A stretch of 64,000 nt of DNA from positions 10,116,501 through 10,180,500 of the forward strand of contig NZ_CP147913.1 of NCBI RefSeq assembly GCF_037414475.1, read 5' to 3'. Source of the stretch: Myxococcus stipitatus (GTDB lineage: Bacteria; Myxococcota; Myxococcia; Myxococcales; Myxococcaceae). Position numbers and translations under genes: made by a program. A model generated the notes under the pieces. The model saw only the letters and a list, made by a program, of their open reading frames with translations. It made no database searches and had not been told where the DNA came from. Positions 16,602-25,489 of the stretch are shown piece after piece; position 1 is the stretch's first letter, and the number at the start of each line of letters is the position of its first letter.

Positions 16602-17119
16602 CCCTTTTTCTGCCCCAGGTGGGGTGCACGCGTCACGTAGACGTACCGGGGCCGCTTCCAGCGCAAGCCCGCCTCATGCAACCGGCGACGCAAGGTGCGC
16701 GGCGACACGTCGATGCCCTGCTGATGAAGGTGTGTGCACAGCAGCGGCACCGTCCAGCCGTGGGTCGCCCAGCCAGCCTCTTGCGGGCTCTGTTGGACCA
16801 GACTGCGCAGTCGTGCATCGCTCAAGCTCGGGGCGCTGCGGGGACGCCCTGCGCGTGGGCAATCCAGCAGCGCCTGGGGCTCGCGCGACTGCAGGTATCG
16901 CTCCAGCCAGCGATAGACGATGGGCCGGCTCAGGGCGCACAGGCGCGCGACCTCTCCCACCGACTTCCCCTCGGCCACGAGCTTCACAGCCAACAATCGC
17001 TGGAAGTAGCGGGCGTCGCGAGCCTCGCGCAACGCCCGCTCCAGCCGACGTCTGTCGGATGCTGTCAGCCCAAGCTCGGCAGGACTCCTCACCGGTCGCA
17101 TGAGCAGGAATCTGTCCAT
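16583..17119 (-). CDS. IS630 transposase, upstream frame (orfA: helix-turn-helix half)
   Basis: The zero-frame product (178 aa) carries two helix-turn-helix segments typical of IS630: LVAEGKSVGEVARLCALSRPIVYRWLERYL and WTVPLLCTHLHQQGIDVSPRTLRRRLHEAGL. It ends soon after RAPHLGQKKG. At 16601-16607 the minus strand reads A-AAG-GGG within A5G5, a canonical -1 slippery heptamer. Slippage would join codon 173 to the DDE frame, giving one protein of about 371 aa. If ribosomes stay in frame, this half alone could bind the ends. Confidence 0.88.
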   Translation of the reverse strand: MDRFLLMRPVRSPAELGLTASDRRRLERALREARDARYFQRLLAVKLVAEGKSVGEVARLCALSRPIVYRWLERYLQSREPQALLDCPRAGRPRSAPSLSDARLRSLVQQSPQEAGWATHGWTVPLLCTHLHQQGIDVSPRTLRRRLHEAGLRWKRPRYVYVTRAPHLGQKKGALSAV

Positions 17120-17138
17120 CCAGCCCGAATTTGTCTCC

Positions 17139-17157
17139 GAACTTCTGGCTACCTACT
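17139..17157. repeat. right terminal inverted repeat of the IS630 element
   Basis: GAACTTCTGGCTACCTACT, the exact inverted copy of 16008-16026. It supplies the new stop codon (TAG, 17153-17155) of the truncated rnr gene. Confidence 0.95.
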
Positions 17158-20100
17158 TAGGCGGCGTGGCCTTCGCAGACTTCACTTTGGGCTTCAGCCC
17201 TTGAGAAGTCTGGGCCTTGGTCAGCTTCGCCTTGGACTGCTTGCCCTGCGTCACCTGGGCCTTGGTCAGCTTCGCCTTGGGCTTCTTGCCCTGCGTAGCC
17301 AGAGCCTTGGCCGGCTGCGCCTTCGCCTTCGGTTCTTGAGCAGCCTGGACCTTGGCCTGTTTCGCCTTGGACTTCACGCCTTGAGCCTTCTTGGGAAGCT
17401 CCAAGCGTTCCGACTTCTTCGGCGCGGCCAGCTTCTTCGCGTCGGCGGCTTGCGAGGTCGCGGACTTCTTCGTGGCCGCCTTTCGGTCCGTGCCCTTCGA
17501 AGCCGACTTCCTGCCAGGAGCAGCACGCTTCGTCGCGACAGGAACTGCGTGTTCCGCCTTCTCGGCGGATGCCTGCTCCACGCGAGCAGCCGGACTCTGA
17601 GCTTCGACAACAGGCCCCGACGTCGCCTCGCGAGTCGTCACGGTCTCAGCAGCCTCGCCACTCGACGGAGCCGACACCTGCTCCGGCGCCCTGGGCGCGG
17701 CAACCTCCGCCGTAGCAACCCTCTCCATGTCACCACTCACGCGCGTCGGTGGTTCCACCTGTTCACGTACCGGTGGCTTCGCGGGAGGCTCGGGCCGCAC
17801 GGATGGCTGCCACGACTCCGGTGCGTACGCGTCCTCCTGCGCCTCCCTCGGCTTCGGAGGCATGAACTTCGGCGTGGCCCCATGGGCCCGCCCCTCCTTG
17901 GCCGGCGGCTTCCCTCCGAACCCAGGCCGAGGCGGTGCACCCCGGCTCGCCTTCCCACCCTGCGGACTTTGCGCGGCCAGTGCCCTCAACCGATCAAACC
18001 CAGGGTGCGGTGACGCGCTCCCACTCTCTCCAGCCGCGGGCTCCTGCCAGGCCGTAGGCGTGGAGAAATCACGCGACTCCTGCTCCTGAGCAGGCGCCTC
18101 ACGAACCTCCGCATCGGGACTCGACTCAGGCCGGATGAACATGCGGCGCTTCGGTCCGTGGGTCTCCCCCTCCGACCGAGCCCCCGCGTGTTCGCGGTGC
18201 GGCTTCGTCTCCTTGCCACCCGACCACGGCTGCTTGAAATGGCCGTCACCTTGCTGCGGAGGCGCGGAATCCTCGCGCCGACCCTCTCGCACGAAGCGCC
18301 CGCGCGGACGCGACGGCTCCTCGCGCGCGGCCCACGAGCGCACCAGCCCTTCCTTCTTCGCCGCCTCGCGCTCCCCACGCCCAGGTCTGCCCGCACGCTG
18401 CTTGCCGTGAGCCGCCGCATCCTCCCGCCAGTCCTGCCGGCGGCGGACATGCGCCCCACCCTCGCGACGCGCCAGCGGCGCCTCCCCGTCGAACTGAAGC
18501 GCCTCGAAATCTATCTTCCGCGCCGTCGGGTTCGACGACAGCAACCGCACCCGCAGCTTCTGCCCCACGCGCACACGACGCCCGTTCGGGTACACCAGCG
18601 CGTGCGTCTGCTTGTCCAGCTTCGAGCCCGGCCCCAGCGTCTCCGCCTTCACCAGCCCCTCGACGTGCTCGACGTCCAGTTCGACGAAGAACCCGAAGTC
18701 CGTGATGGCCGCCACCGTCGCGGCGAACTCCTCTCCAACCCGCGCCTTCATCATCAAGGCCGCGTAGAAGGACACCACCTCCCGCTCCACCTGCATGGCG
18801 GCGCGCTCGCGATCCGAGCACTGCATCGCCATGTCCTCGAGTCGCTCCTCCTCCCGCTCCAACATCGCCGCGGAAGGCTTGCGCCCCTGCCGCGCCCAGT
18901 GCGCCTTCAACAACCGATGCACCAGCAGGTCCGGATATCGCCGGATGGGCGAGGTGAAGTGCAGGTAGTGCTCCGCCGCGAGCCCGTAGTGCCCCACCTT
19001 CGAGGACGTGTACACCGCCTGCATCATCGAGCGCAGCAGGAGCTGATTCAGTGCCCGCTGCTCCGGATGTCCCGAGAGCTGGCTGATGAACGCATCCAGC
19101 TCCTTCGACGACACCCCGTCCTCGAACGTCAGCTTGAAGCCATACGCCTGCGCCAACGCCGCGAACGTCGCCAGCTTCTCCGGGTCCGGCTCACCGTGGA
19201 ACCGGTACACCGTCGGCAAGCCCTCGTCCTGGAAGAACCGAGCCACCGCCTCGTTGGCGGCGAGCATGCACTCCTCGATGAGCCGGTGGCTGTCCTTGCG
19301 CTCGCGCTTGTCCATGCGCTCGGGCAAGCCGTCCTTGCCCAGCACCACCTTGTGCTCGGGCAGGTCGAAGTCGATGGCGCCCCGCTCCTTGCGCATCCGC
19401 ATCAGCGCACGCGCCAGCGACATCATCCGCTCGAAGTGCGGCTTGAACGCATTGCGGTGCGGCACGTCCTTGCCTTCCAGGACGTCCTGCACCTCGTTGT
19501 ACGTGCACCGCGCAGCGCTGCGCATCACCGCCGGATAGAGCGTGTACCCACGCCGCTGTCCCTGGGCGTCGAACGTCATGTCCGCCACCATGCACAGCCG
19601 GTCCTCGTCCGGGCGCAACGAGCAGATGCCGTTGCTCAACCGCTCCGGAAGCATGGGCAACACGCGGTCCGGCAGGTACACCGACGTGGCGCGTCGCAGG
19701 GCCTCCGCGTCCAGCGCGCTGCGCTCCCGCACGTAGTGCGTCACATCCGCGATGGCCACCACCAAGCGCCACCCGTTGCCGGACTCCTCGACGTACACCG
19801 CGTCGTCGAAGTCGCGCGCATCCTCACCGTCGATGGTGACGAGCGGCATCGAGCGCAAGTCCTTGCGCTGCTCGCCACGGGCCTCCTCGTCCGACACCTT
19901 CACGGCGTAGCGGTCCGCCTCGTCCATCACCTCCGGAGGGAACTCATCCGAGAAGCCCTGCGAGAAGGCGATCCCCAGAACCTCCGCGCTGGGCGTGCCC
20001 GGCTTGCCGAGAGAGCCCGCCACCTCGCCGAAGAGGTCCTTCCCCGGGTCGAGCAGATCCGCCCCGACACCGAGGCGCACCTTCACGAGGTCGCCCTCCT

Positions 20101-20845
20101 GCGCCATCTGCGTGTAGGGCACCCGAATGGGCCCAGGCAGGCTCGTGTCCGTCGGAAGCACCAGCGCGTAGTGCCGGTGGGCCGTGTAGACACCGACCGC
20201 CAGCTCACGGCGACGGTTGACGACGCGCAGAACCCGCCCCTCGTACCGCCCCGGACGGCCGGACACCGAGACCACCACCCGGTCATTGTCGAGCGCCCGC
20301 TGTGCCTCTCCAGGCGGCAGGAAGATGTTCTCCCCCTCCCCCGACACCGGATGCACGAAGCCGAAGCCATCGCGATGGACATGGAGGATGCCCTCCACCG
20401 TCTCGCGAGACTCGTCGAAGCCACCGCGCCCGCCACGAGGCCCCGAGCGCTCCCGCCACTCGTCGCGGCGCCTGTTGCCCGCTCCGCCCGAACGGCCCCG
20501 GTCGAACTCACGGCCACCCCGGGCATCGGGCGCACGGCCGCGTCCCGCGAATTGCCCGCGTCCCCGCTCGAAGGAAGTTCCACCGAAGCGCGGCTCGCGC
20601 GCGGCCTTGGCATGAGCTGGCTGCGACGTGGGGGCCGGCGCGCCGCTCTCCCGCCGGGGGCGAGGGCGCAGGAACCGCTTGCCCTCCTTGATGACGTGGC
20701 CATCGCGCACCAGCTCACGGAGCGTGCGCTTGAGCTCGGTCTGTTGGCCAGGGTGCAGGCCCGCGAGCCGCAGGAGCTCCTTGATGCCCAGCGGGTGGTC
20801 TGCGTCGGAGAGAATCTGTTGGAGAAGGTCGGAAGAAATGCTCAC
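17153..20845 (-). CDS. rnr: ribonuclease R with 440-residue low-complexity tail, 3' end truncated by IS630
   Basis: The product (1230 aa; the family is usually 700-820) degrades structured RNA 3'-5'. In order: winged-helix start (ILSDADHPLGIKELLRLAGL, residues 1-65); an Arg/Gly-rich insertion (about 65-165); cold-shock OB domains; the RNB domain (about 325-660) with IDGEDARDFDDAVY metal ligands; an S1 domain (about 695-780, FAATVAAITDFGFFVELD); then a tail of about 440 residues, first Arg/Glu/Gly-rich and later KSKAKQAKVQAAQEPKAKA-like. Its last residues now read TPPK, the Lys and stop codon being supplied by the IS. The original protein was 30 residues longer at the C-terminus. The catalytic core is intact. 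Confidence 0.93.
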   Translation of the reverse strand: MSISSDLLQQILSDADHPLGIKELLRLAGLHPGQQTELKRTLRELVRDGHVIKEGKRFLRPRPRRESGAPAPTSQPAHAKAAREPRFGGTSFERGRGQFAGRGRAPDARGGREFDRGRSGGAGNRRRDEWRERSGPRGGRGGFDESRETVEGILHVHRDGFGFVHPVSGEGENIFLPPGEAQRALDNDRVVVSVSGRPGRYEGRVLRVVNRRRELAVGVYTAHRHYALVLPTDTSLPGPIRVPYTQMAQEGDLVKVRLGVGADLLDPGKDLFGEVAGSLGKPGTPSAEVLGIAFSQGFSDEFPPEVMDEADRYAVKVSDEEARGEQRKDLRSMPLVTIDGEDARDFDDAVYVEESGNGWRLVVAIADVTHYVRERSALDAEALRRATSVYLPDRVLPMLPERLSNGICSLRPDEDRLCMVADMTFDAQGQRRGYTLYPAVMRSAARCTYNEVQDVLEGKDVPHRNAFKPHFERMMSLARALMRMRKERGAIDFDLPEHKVVLGKDGLPERMDKRERKDSHRLIEECMLAANEAVARFFQDEGLPTVYRFHGEPDPEKLATFAALAQAYGFKLTFEDGVSSKELDAFISQLSGHPEQRALNQLLLRSMMQAVYTSSKVGHYGLAAEHYLHFTSPIRRYPDLLVHRLLKAHWARQGRKPSAAMLEREEERLEDMAMQCSDRERAAMQVEREVVSFYAALMMKARVGEEFAATVAAITDFGFFVELDVEHVEGLVKAETLGPGSKLDKQTHALVYPNGRRVRVGQKLRVRLLSSNPTARKIDFEALQFDGEAPLARREGGAHVRRRQDWREDAAAHGKQRAGRPGRGEREAAKKEGLVRSWAAREEPSRPRGRFVREGRREDSAPPQQGDGHFKQPWSGGKETKPHREHAGARSEGETHGPKRRMFIRPESSPDAEVREAPAQEQESRDFSTPTAWQEPAAGESGSASPHPGFDRLRALAAQSPQGGKASRGAPPRPGFGGKPPAKEGRAHGATPKFMPPKPREAQEDAYAPESWQPSVRPEPPAKPPVREQVEPPTRVSGDMERVATAEVAAPRAPEQVSAPSSGEAAETVTTREATSGPVVEAQSPAARVEQASAEKAEHAVPVATKRAAPGRKSASKGTDRKAATKKSATSQAADAKKLAAPKKSERLELPKKAQGVKSKAKQAKVQAAQEPKAKAQPAKALATQGKKPKAKLTKAQVTQGKQSKAKLTKAQTSQGLKPKVKSAKATPPK

Positions 20846-20952
20846 GGTGGGATCGCGGCCTGGCCGCTACGGGAACGGGTAAGCCCGAAGCGGCCGGGCG
20901 GGAACCCCCCGGCGACCGACTGCTTCCCGGAGTCCTCTCCGGGAAGCGACGT

Positions 20953-22371
20953 TCAGGGCTTGACCGTGACGTTGATTTTGAAGGAGCGATCAACCAGGCC
21001 CGGCGCCAGCGCCTTGGCCAGGAAGAACTCCACCTCGAATGTCCCCGGGTTGCGGGGGGTGAAGAAAAACTCTCGAGTGGCGGGCCCCCCATTGGGACCC
21101 GGCTCGAAGTTGGCCTCGCGCAGACCGACGCGCTTGGCCACGGTGGGCTCGATGGCCCAGGTATGACCGGGCTGCTCGGGCAGGCGGACGGTGAGGCCGT
21201 GATTGAGCTTCACGTCCACGGACGTGGGCACCTCGCCCTCGATGTGGACCAGCTCCATCTCGTCGCGAGACACCGCGCGCGCTTCCGACGGCCGAGGCTC
21301 CACGTTCTCCGCGGAGATACGACCGCCCCAGCCGGACGTCTTGTCCACCACGCCCATGACCTGCAGCGTGTGGCCCACGTTCTTGCGCAGCCCCTTGGCG
21401 GCCGCCTTCCCGTCGAGGAGGAACGACACCTGCTGCCGCGTGCCGCCGTTGGACACGACGAGCACGAACTCCTCGCCCGTCATCTCCAGGTTTCCGCGCA
21501 CCGCGGCGAAGCCCTTGATGCCCGCGCCCATGCCGGCCGCCGTCACCATGGAGACCTCTCCAGGCGACAGGTAGCGCAGCCTCGGCTCGGTATCCGCGGG
21601 CGGCGCCTCGACCACCTCCGCCTCCGGCTTCTTGGCGGAGTACTTGCGCACGTCCACCACGCCGCCGTGGTTGGTCGTCTTGCGGATCATCCCGCTCACG
21701 GAAACCTTGTGGTTCACGTAGGCCGGGAGGACTTCCTGATCCGGCCCCTGGAGCAAGAAGGTGAGCTCACGCTTGTCGCGCCCCACCACCACCAGGTTGG
21801 GCATCTCGTTGAGGACGACGAGGCGGCCCTTGAGGCTGCCCTCACCCATCACTCCGCGCCCCTCGCCGGCGGTGAGGAGCTGCTCCATCTCCCGCTTCGT
21901 GAGCGGTTCGCCTGGAGGCGGAAGCTTGGTGGCGCGCGGACGCGGCTTCTCCACGGGAGGCGCGGCCGGCACGGCGGACGCCTTCGACCCACCCTTGCCC
22001 GAAGAAGCCTTCGCCCCGGTCGCGGCCTTCGCGGCCGGAGCAGCCTTCGCCGTCGCGGTCTTCGCCGCCGGAGCGGCCTTCGCGGCCGACTTCTTCGTGG
22101 AGGCCTTCTCCGAGACCTTCTCGGCGGCCTTCTCCGAGACCTTCTCCTTCGGCTCGGCCTCCGCAGCCGCCTTCTTCGCGGCCGACTTGGCGCTCTTGGC
22201 GGGCGCGTCCCCAGCCGCCTTCACCACCTTCGTCGTCGTCGTGGTGGCGACGCGCTTGGACGCGTTCTTGATCAGGTCCAGCCGAGAGGATTTGTCCTTC
22301 TTCGCGGCGGGCTTCGCGCCAGTCTTGCCAACGGGAGTCGCCTTCTTGGCCCCGGACTTGGGCTTGGCCAT
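20953..22371 (-). CDS. Lys/Ala-rich histone-H1-like protein with C-terminal chagasin-like domain
   Basis: The product (472 aa) begins with about 150 residues of KPAAKK/AAKAAPAAK repeats like histone H1 tails and bacterial H1-like proteins. The middle (about 165-350) holds two similar OB-like segments (LKGRLVVLNEMPNLVVVGRD; IKGFAAVRGNLEMTGEEFVL), each followed by a line such as HKVSVSGMI or HTLQVMGVV. The last 100 residues (GLTVRLPEQPGHTWAIEP ... EFFFTPRNPGTFEVEFFLAK) resemble the chagasin-type I42 inhibitor fold. DNA binding by the tail is inferred. It lies 107 bases upstream of rnr on the same strand, with its own promoter at 22462-22490. Confidence 0.8.
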   Translation of the reverse strand: MAKPKSGAKKATPVGKTGAKPAAKKDKSSRLDLIKNASKRVATTTTTKVVKAAGDAPAKSAKSAAKKAAAEAEPKEKVSEKAAEKVSEKASTKKSAAKAAPAAKTATAKAAPAAKAATGAKASSGKGGSKASAVPAAPPVEKPRPRATKLPPPGEPLTKREMEQLLTAGEGRGVMGEGSLKGRLVVLNEMPNLVVVGRDKRELTFLLQGPDQEVLPAYVNHKVSVSGMIRKTTNHGGVVDVRKYSAKKPEAEVVEAPPADTEPRLRYLSPGEVSMVTAAGMGAGIKGFAAVRGNLEMTGEEFVLVVSNGGTRQQVSFLLDGKAAAKGLRKNVGHTLQVMGVVDKTSGWGGRISAENVEPRPSEARAVSRDEMELVHIEGEVPTSVDVKLNHGLTVRLPEQPGHTWAIEPTVAKRVGLREANFEPGPNGGPATREFFFTPRNPGTFEVEFFLAKALAPGLVDRSFKINVTVKP

Positions 22372-22461
22372 CGACGCTGTCTCCTTGAGAGTTCCCGTGT
22401 ACTTTCAACGGGTTGCCACGCCACCCCCCAGGATGACTGGCAGGCTTCGCGATGATTGGAG

Positions 22462-22490
22462 CTTGTAACGATGATCAGCAGGGCTGTCAA
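22462..22490 (-). promoter_or_regulatory. sigma-70-type promoter of the Lys/Ala-rich protein gene
   Basis: On the minus strand TTGACA (22485-22490) is followed after 17 bases by TACAAG (22462-22467). Transcription would begin about 85 bases before ATG 22371, which has AAGGAG 9 bases upstream. Confidence 0.6.
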
Positions 22491-22547
22491 ACTAACACTT
22501 GATTTTCTCTCGGACTTTGGCAGCGAAACAGGTCGAAGAGGACGCGC

Positions 22548-23780
22548 ATGAACGACGCCGCGACGCTGCTTCCAGAAGACGAAGCCCGAGCCCGAATCCT
22601 GGCCCTGGCCGCGCCCCTGTCCGCCGAGTGGGTGGCCCTGGAAGAGGGCCTGGGACGCACGCTGGCCGAGGACGTGATGGCCCAGCGCACCCTGCCCCCT
22701 TGGGACAACTCGGCGATGGACGGCTACGCGGTGCGCGCGGCCGACCTGGCCGGAGCCCTCCCGGTGAGGCTGCCCGTGCTGGAGACCGTCTTCGCCGGAG
22801 GCGCAGCGCGTCAAGATGTCCGCCCGGGCACCTGCGTGCGCATCATGACGGGAGCCCCGCTTCCGGCGGGCGCGGACGCCGTGGTGATGCGGGAGCGCGT
22901 GCGGCCGGTGCCCGATGGGGGCGTGGACGAAGTGGACGTCCTGGAGGCCGTGGCACCCGGTCAGTTCGTGCGGCCTCGAGGTGAGGACGCGCGCGAGGGT
23001 GAGCTGCTGCTGGCCCGAGGCACCCCTCTGGGCATCCCCGAGCTGGGGCTGCTCTGGGGTCAGGGCATGCTGTCGGCGCCCGTTCCGCGCGCGCCACGCG
23101 TGGCCATCCTCTCCACGGGCGACGAACTGTGCCGGGCCGACGAGCCCCCCCGAGGCCGCATCGTCGACACCAACGCGCCGTCGCTCGCCCTCGCGGTCCG
23201 CCGAGCCGGGGGCCTGCCGTCGTTGCTGGGCATCGCCCGGGACACGCGCGACAGCGTGGCGGAGGCCCTCTCCCGTGCTCACGGGTTCGACGTGGTGCTC
23301 ACCAGCGCGGGCGTCTCCGTGGGCGAGCGCGACTACGTGAAGGAGGTCCTCGCCGCCATCGGCGTGGAGCAGCACCTGTGGCGCGTGGCCATCAAGCCGG
23401 GCAAGCCCCTCGTCGTGGGCACACGAGGCACCACGCTGTTCTTCGGGCTGCCGGGCAACCCCACCTCGTCGCTGGTCACCTTCGAGCTCTTCGTCAGGCC
23501 CACGCTTCGCAGGCTGCTCGGACACGCGGACACCGCGCCCGTCCGGGTCTCCGGCCGGCTGGACGGCCAGCTCTCCAAGCCCCCGGGCCTGGCCCACTTC
23601 GTCCGGGTGACGGCCACCTGGAAGGACGGGGCACTCTGGGCCCGTCCCTTGTCCACCCAGACATCCGGCGCGCTTCGCTCCGCCGCGGCCGCCACCCACC
23701 TGCTGCACTTCACACGGGGAGCCAGCAGCTTGTCTCATGGAGACCTGGTGGAATTGCTTCCCGTCTCATGGGGCGCTTGA
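22548..23780 (+). CDS. moeA: molybdopterin molybdenumtransferase
   Basis: The product (410 aa) inserts molybdate into adenylylated molybdopterin. Family marks: PPWDNSAMDGYAVRA (residues 48-62), GTCVRIMTGAPLPAGADAVVM, ILSTGDEL, VVLTSAGVSVGERDYVKEVL and FFGLPGNPTSSLVTFE. ATG 22548 follows GAAGAGGAC. The moaA gene for the first cofactor step lies separately at 44883, so the Moco genes are dispersed here. Confidence 0.96.
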   Translation: MNDAATLLPEDEARARILALAAPLSAEWVALEEGLGRTLAEDVMAQRTLPPWDNSAMDGYAVRAADLAGALPVRLPVLETVFAGGAARQDVRPGTCVRIMTGAPLPAGADAVVMRERVRPVPDGGVDEVDVLEAVAPGQFVRPRGEDAREGELLLARGTPLGIPELGLLWGQGMLSAPVPRAPRVAILSTGDELCRADEPPRGRIVDTNAPSLALAVRRAGGLPSLLGIARDTRDSVAEALSRAHGFDVVLTSAGVSVGERDYVKEVLAAIGVEQHLWRVAIKPGKPLVVGTRGTTLFFGLPGNPTSSLVTFELFVRPTLRRLLGHADTAPVRVSGRLDGQLSKPPGLAHFVRVTATWKDGALWARPLSTQTSGALRSAAAATHLLHFTRGASSLSHGDLVELLPVSWGA

Positions 23781-23906
23781 GAAACCCAAGCCGGCCATCA
23801 CGCATCTTTCCGGCGGTCATCGGGCGAGGGTCCTCGGAGAGTCTGCCTTGACTATCGCTCGTGGGAGCACCAAACAGGGTGCTTCGCATCTGGAGAATGA
23901 ACCATC

Positions 23907-24581
23907 ATGTCGGATACTCGCTCACCCCAGCCACTTCCGACCCGGAAGCCGACCCAGCATCTGGAGCGGTTCTCGGAGGCGGACATCCCCACGAAGCGAG
24001 GTCCCTTGCGGACCGTCGTCTTCAGGGACCGGCGAAACGGCCGGGAGCACGTGGCCCTGGTCGCGGGGGACGTGACGGGCGTGGAGGGAGTGCCCGTCCG
24101 CATTCACTCAGAGTGCTTGACGAGCGAGGTCTTCGGCAGCCTCAAGTGCGACTGCCGGGAGCAGTTGGACCGGGCGTTGGACTTCATCACCCAGCAGGGC
24201 CTGGGGGTGGTGCTCTACCTCCGACAGGAGGGGCGTGGCATCGGCCTGGGGAACAAGATCAAGGCCTATGCCCTCCAGTCCAAGGGATTGGACACCTACG
24301 AGGCGAACCGCCAGCTCGGCTTCGCGGACGACCTGCGCAGCTACGACATCGCCGCGGAGATGCTTCGCTCGCTGGATGTGCGTTCGGTGGACCTCATCAC
24401 CAACAATCCCCTGAAGATCGCCGGGATGGTCGAGGAGGGCATTCCCGTCCTGCGTCGAATCCCTTCCCGGACCGAGCACAATCCGCATAACGTCGACTAT
24501 TTGAGGACGAAGCGCGAGCGTACGGGGCACCTGATTGAGCTCTTCGCCGAGGACGACGACACGGAAGCCCAAGCGGGTTGA
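23907..24581 (+). CDS. ribA: GTP cyclohydrolase II
   Basis: The product (224 aa) opens the imidazole ring of GTP in the first riboflavin step. Zinc ligands are in HSECLTSEVFGSLKCDCREQL; the catalytic section reads VVLYLRQEGRGIGLGNKIKAY, and DLITNNPLKI is typical. It is not fused to a RibB domain. ATG 23907 has GGAG 11 bases upstream. Its last 47 bases overlap the start of the MBL hydrolase gene in another frame. Confidence 0.96.
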   Translation: MSDTRSPQPLPTRKPTQHLERFSEADIPTKRGPLRTVVFRDRRNGREHVALVAGDVTGVEGVPVRIHSECLTSEVFGSLKCDCREQLDRALDFITQQGLGVVLYLRQEGRGIGLGNKIKAYALQSKGLDTYEANRQLGFADDLRSYDIAAEMLRSLDVRSVDLITNNPLKIAGMVEEGIPVLRRIPSRTEHNPHNVDYLRTKRERTGHLIELFAEDDDTEAQAG

Positions 24582-25467
24582 GAAGGCGCCTGCGCGGCGA
24601 CGAAATGCCGTCGCGCGCAATCAGGCCCGCGTACCCTTCGAGGTACGCTTCTGGGGCGTGCGCGGTTCCATCCCCGCCCCTGGTCCGCAGACGAAACGGT
24701 ACGGCGGCAACACCCCTTGCGTCGAAATCCGATGCGGAGAGGAGCTGCTGATCTTCGACCTGGGCTCGGGGGCCCGAGCACTGGGTGACTCGTTGCTCGC
24801 GGCCGCGGGCGGACCGGTGCGCGGCAACATCTTCATCACGCACTACCACTATGACCATCTCCAGGGTCTCCCCTTCTTCGCGCCCATCTTCGTCCCCACG
24901 AGTGAGCTGACGATGAATGGGCCTGCACGCAACGGGCGCACCACCCGGGAGCTCCTGAGCGGGCACATGGTCCAGCCGTACTTCCCGGTGACGGCGGAGG
25001 GGACCTTCCGCGCGCAGGTCACCTACCGCGACCTGCCACCCGATGGGACGCTGCAGCTGGGGCCGGCCAAGGTCCAGTGGTTGGAGCTGAACCACCCAGG
25101 TGGAAGCCTGGGTTACCGCGTGGAGTGCGGCGGGCGCTCCGTCGTGTACGCCACGGATGTGGAGCACGGCAGCGACATGGACTCGGGGATGTTCGACTTC
25201 GCGCGGGGCGCGGACCTGTTCATCTACGACTCCATGTACACCGAGGACGAGTACCACGGCCGCGGTGGACCGGCGCGCACGGGCTGGGGTCACTCGACGT
25301 GGCAGGCCGCGGTGAGCGCCGCCAACGCCGCGAAGGTGAAGACGCTGGTGCTCTTCCACCACGACCCGAACCGCGATGACGCGGCGATGGACAAGATGCT
25401 GCGGCAGGTGCGCAAGCACCGGCCAGAGGCCATCGCCGCCAAGGAAGCGATGGTCATCAAGCTGTAG
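24535..25467 (+). CDS. MBL-fold metallo-hydrolase (class-I cyclic-nucleotide PDE-like)
   Basis: The product (310 aa) shows WGVRGSIPAPG near the N-terminus and the metal-binding motif HYHYDHLQG, plus ATDVEHG and LVLFHHDPNRDD, the arrangement of beta-lactamase-fold proteins often annotated as cAMP phosphodiesterase class II or RNase-Z-like hydrolases. No ATG or GTG exists in frame before the conserved domain, so the likely start is TTG 24535 inside ribA, giving a basic 34-residue leader (TTRKPKRVEKAPARRR). Substrate unknown. Confidence 0.85.
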   Translation: MSSSPRTTTRKPKRVEKAPARRRNAVARNQARVPFEVRFWGVRGSIPAPGPQTKRYGGNTPCVEIRCGEELLIFDLGSGARALGDSLLAAAGGPVRGNIFITHYHYDHLQGLPFFAPIFVPTSELTMNGPARNGRTTRELLSGHMVQPYFPVTAEGTFRAQVTYRDLPPDGTLQLGPAKVQWLELNHPGGSLGYRVECGGRSVVYATDVEHGSDMDSGMFDFARGADLFIYDSMYTEDEYHGRGGPARTGWGHSTWQAAVSAANAAKVKTLVLFHHDPNRDDAAMDKMLRQVRKHRPEAIAAKEAMVIKL

Positions 25468-25489
25468 CGTGCTCGAGCGCGCGTGAGGC

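Larger units (their letters stand above)
16008..17157 (-). mobile_element. IS630-family insertion sequence (1150 bp)
   Basis: The element is bounded by perfect 19-bp inverted repeats and flanked by TA at 16006-16007 and 17158-17159, the TA duplication typical of IS630/Tc1-type elements. It carries a two-frame DDE transposase on the minus strand. It sits in the 3' coding part of rnr, in the same orientation. Intact ends, an uninterrupted transposase and a clean target duplication suggest recent insertion. Confidence 0.95.

Noticed and set aside
18158..21166. Thousand-codon plus-strand open frame opposite rnr
   Set aside because: His/Leu/Arg-rich translation with no domain, exactly antisense to a well-supported RNase R; a GC-bias shadow.
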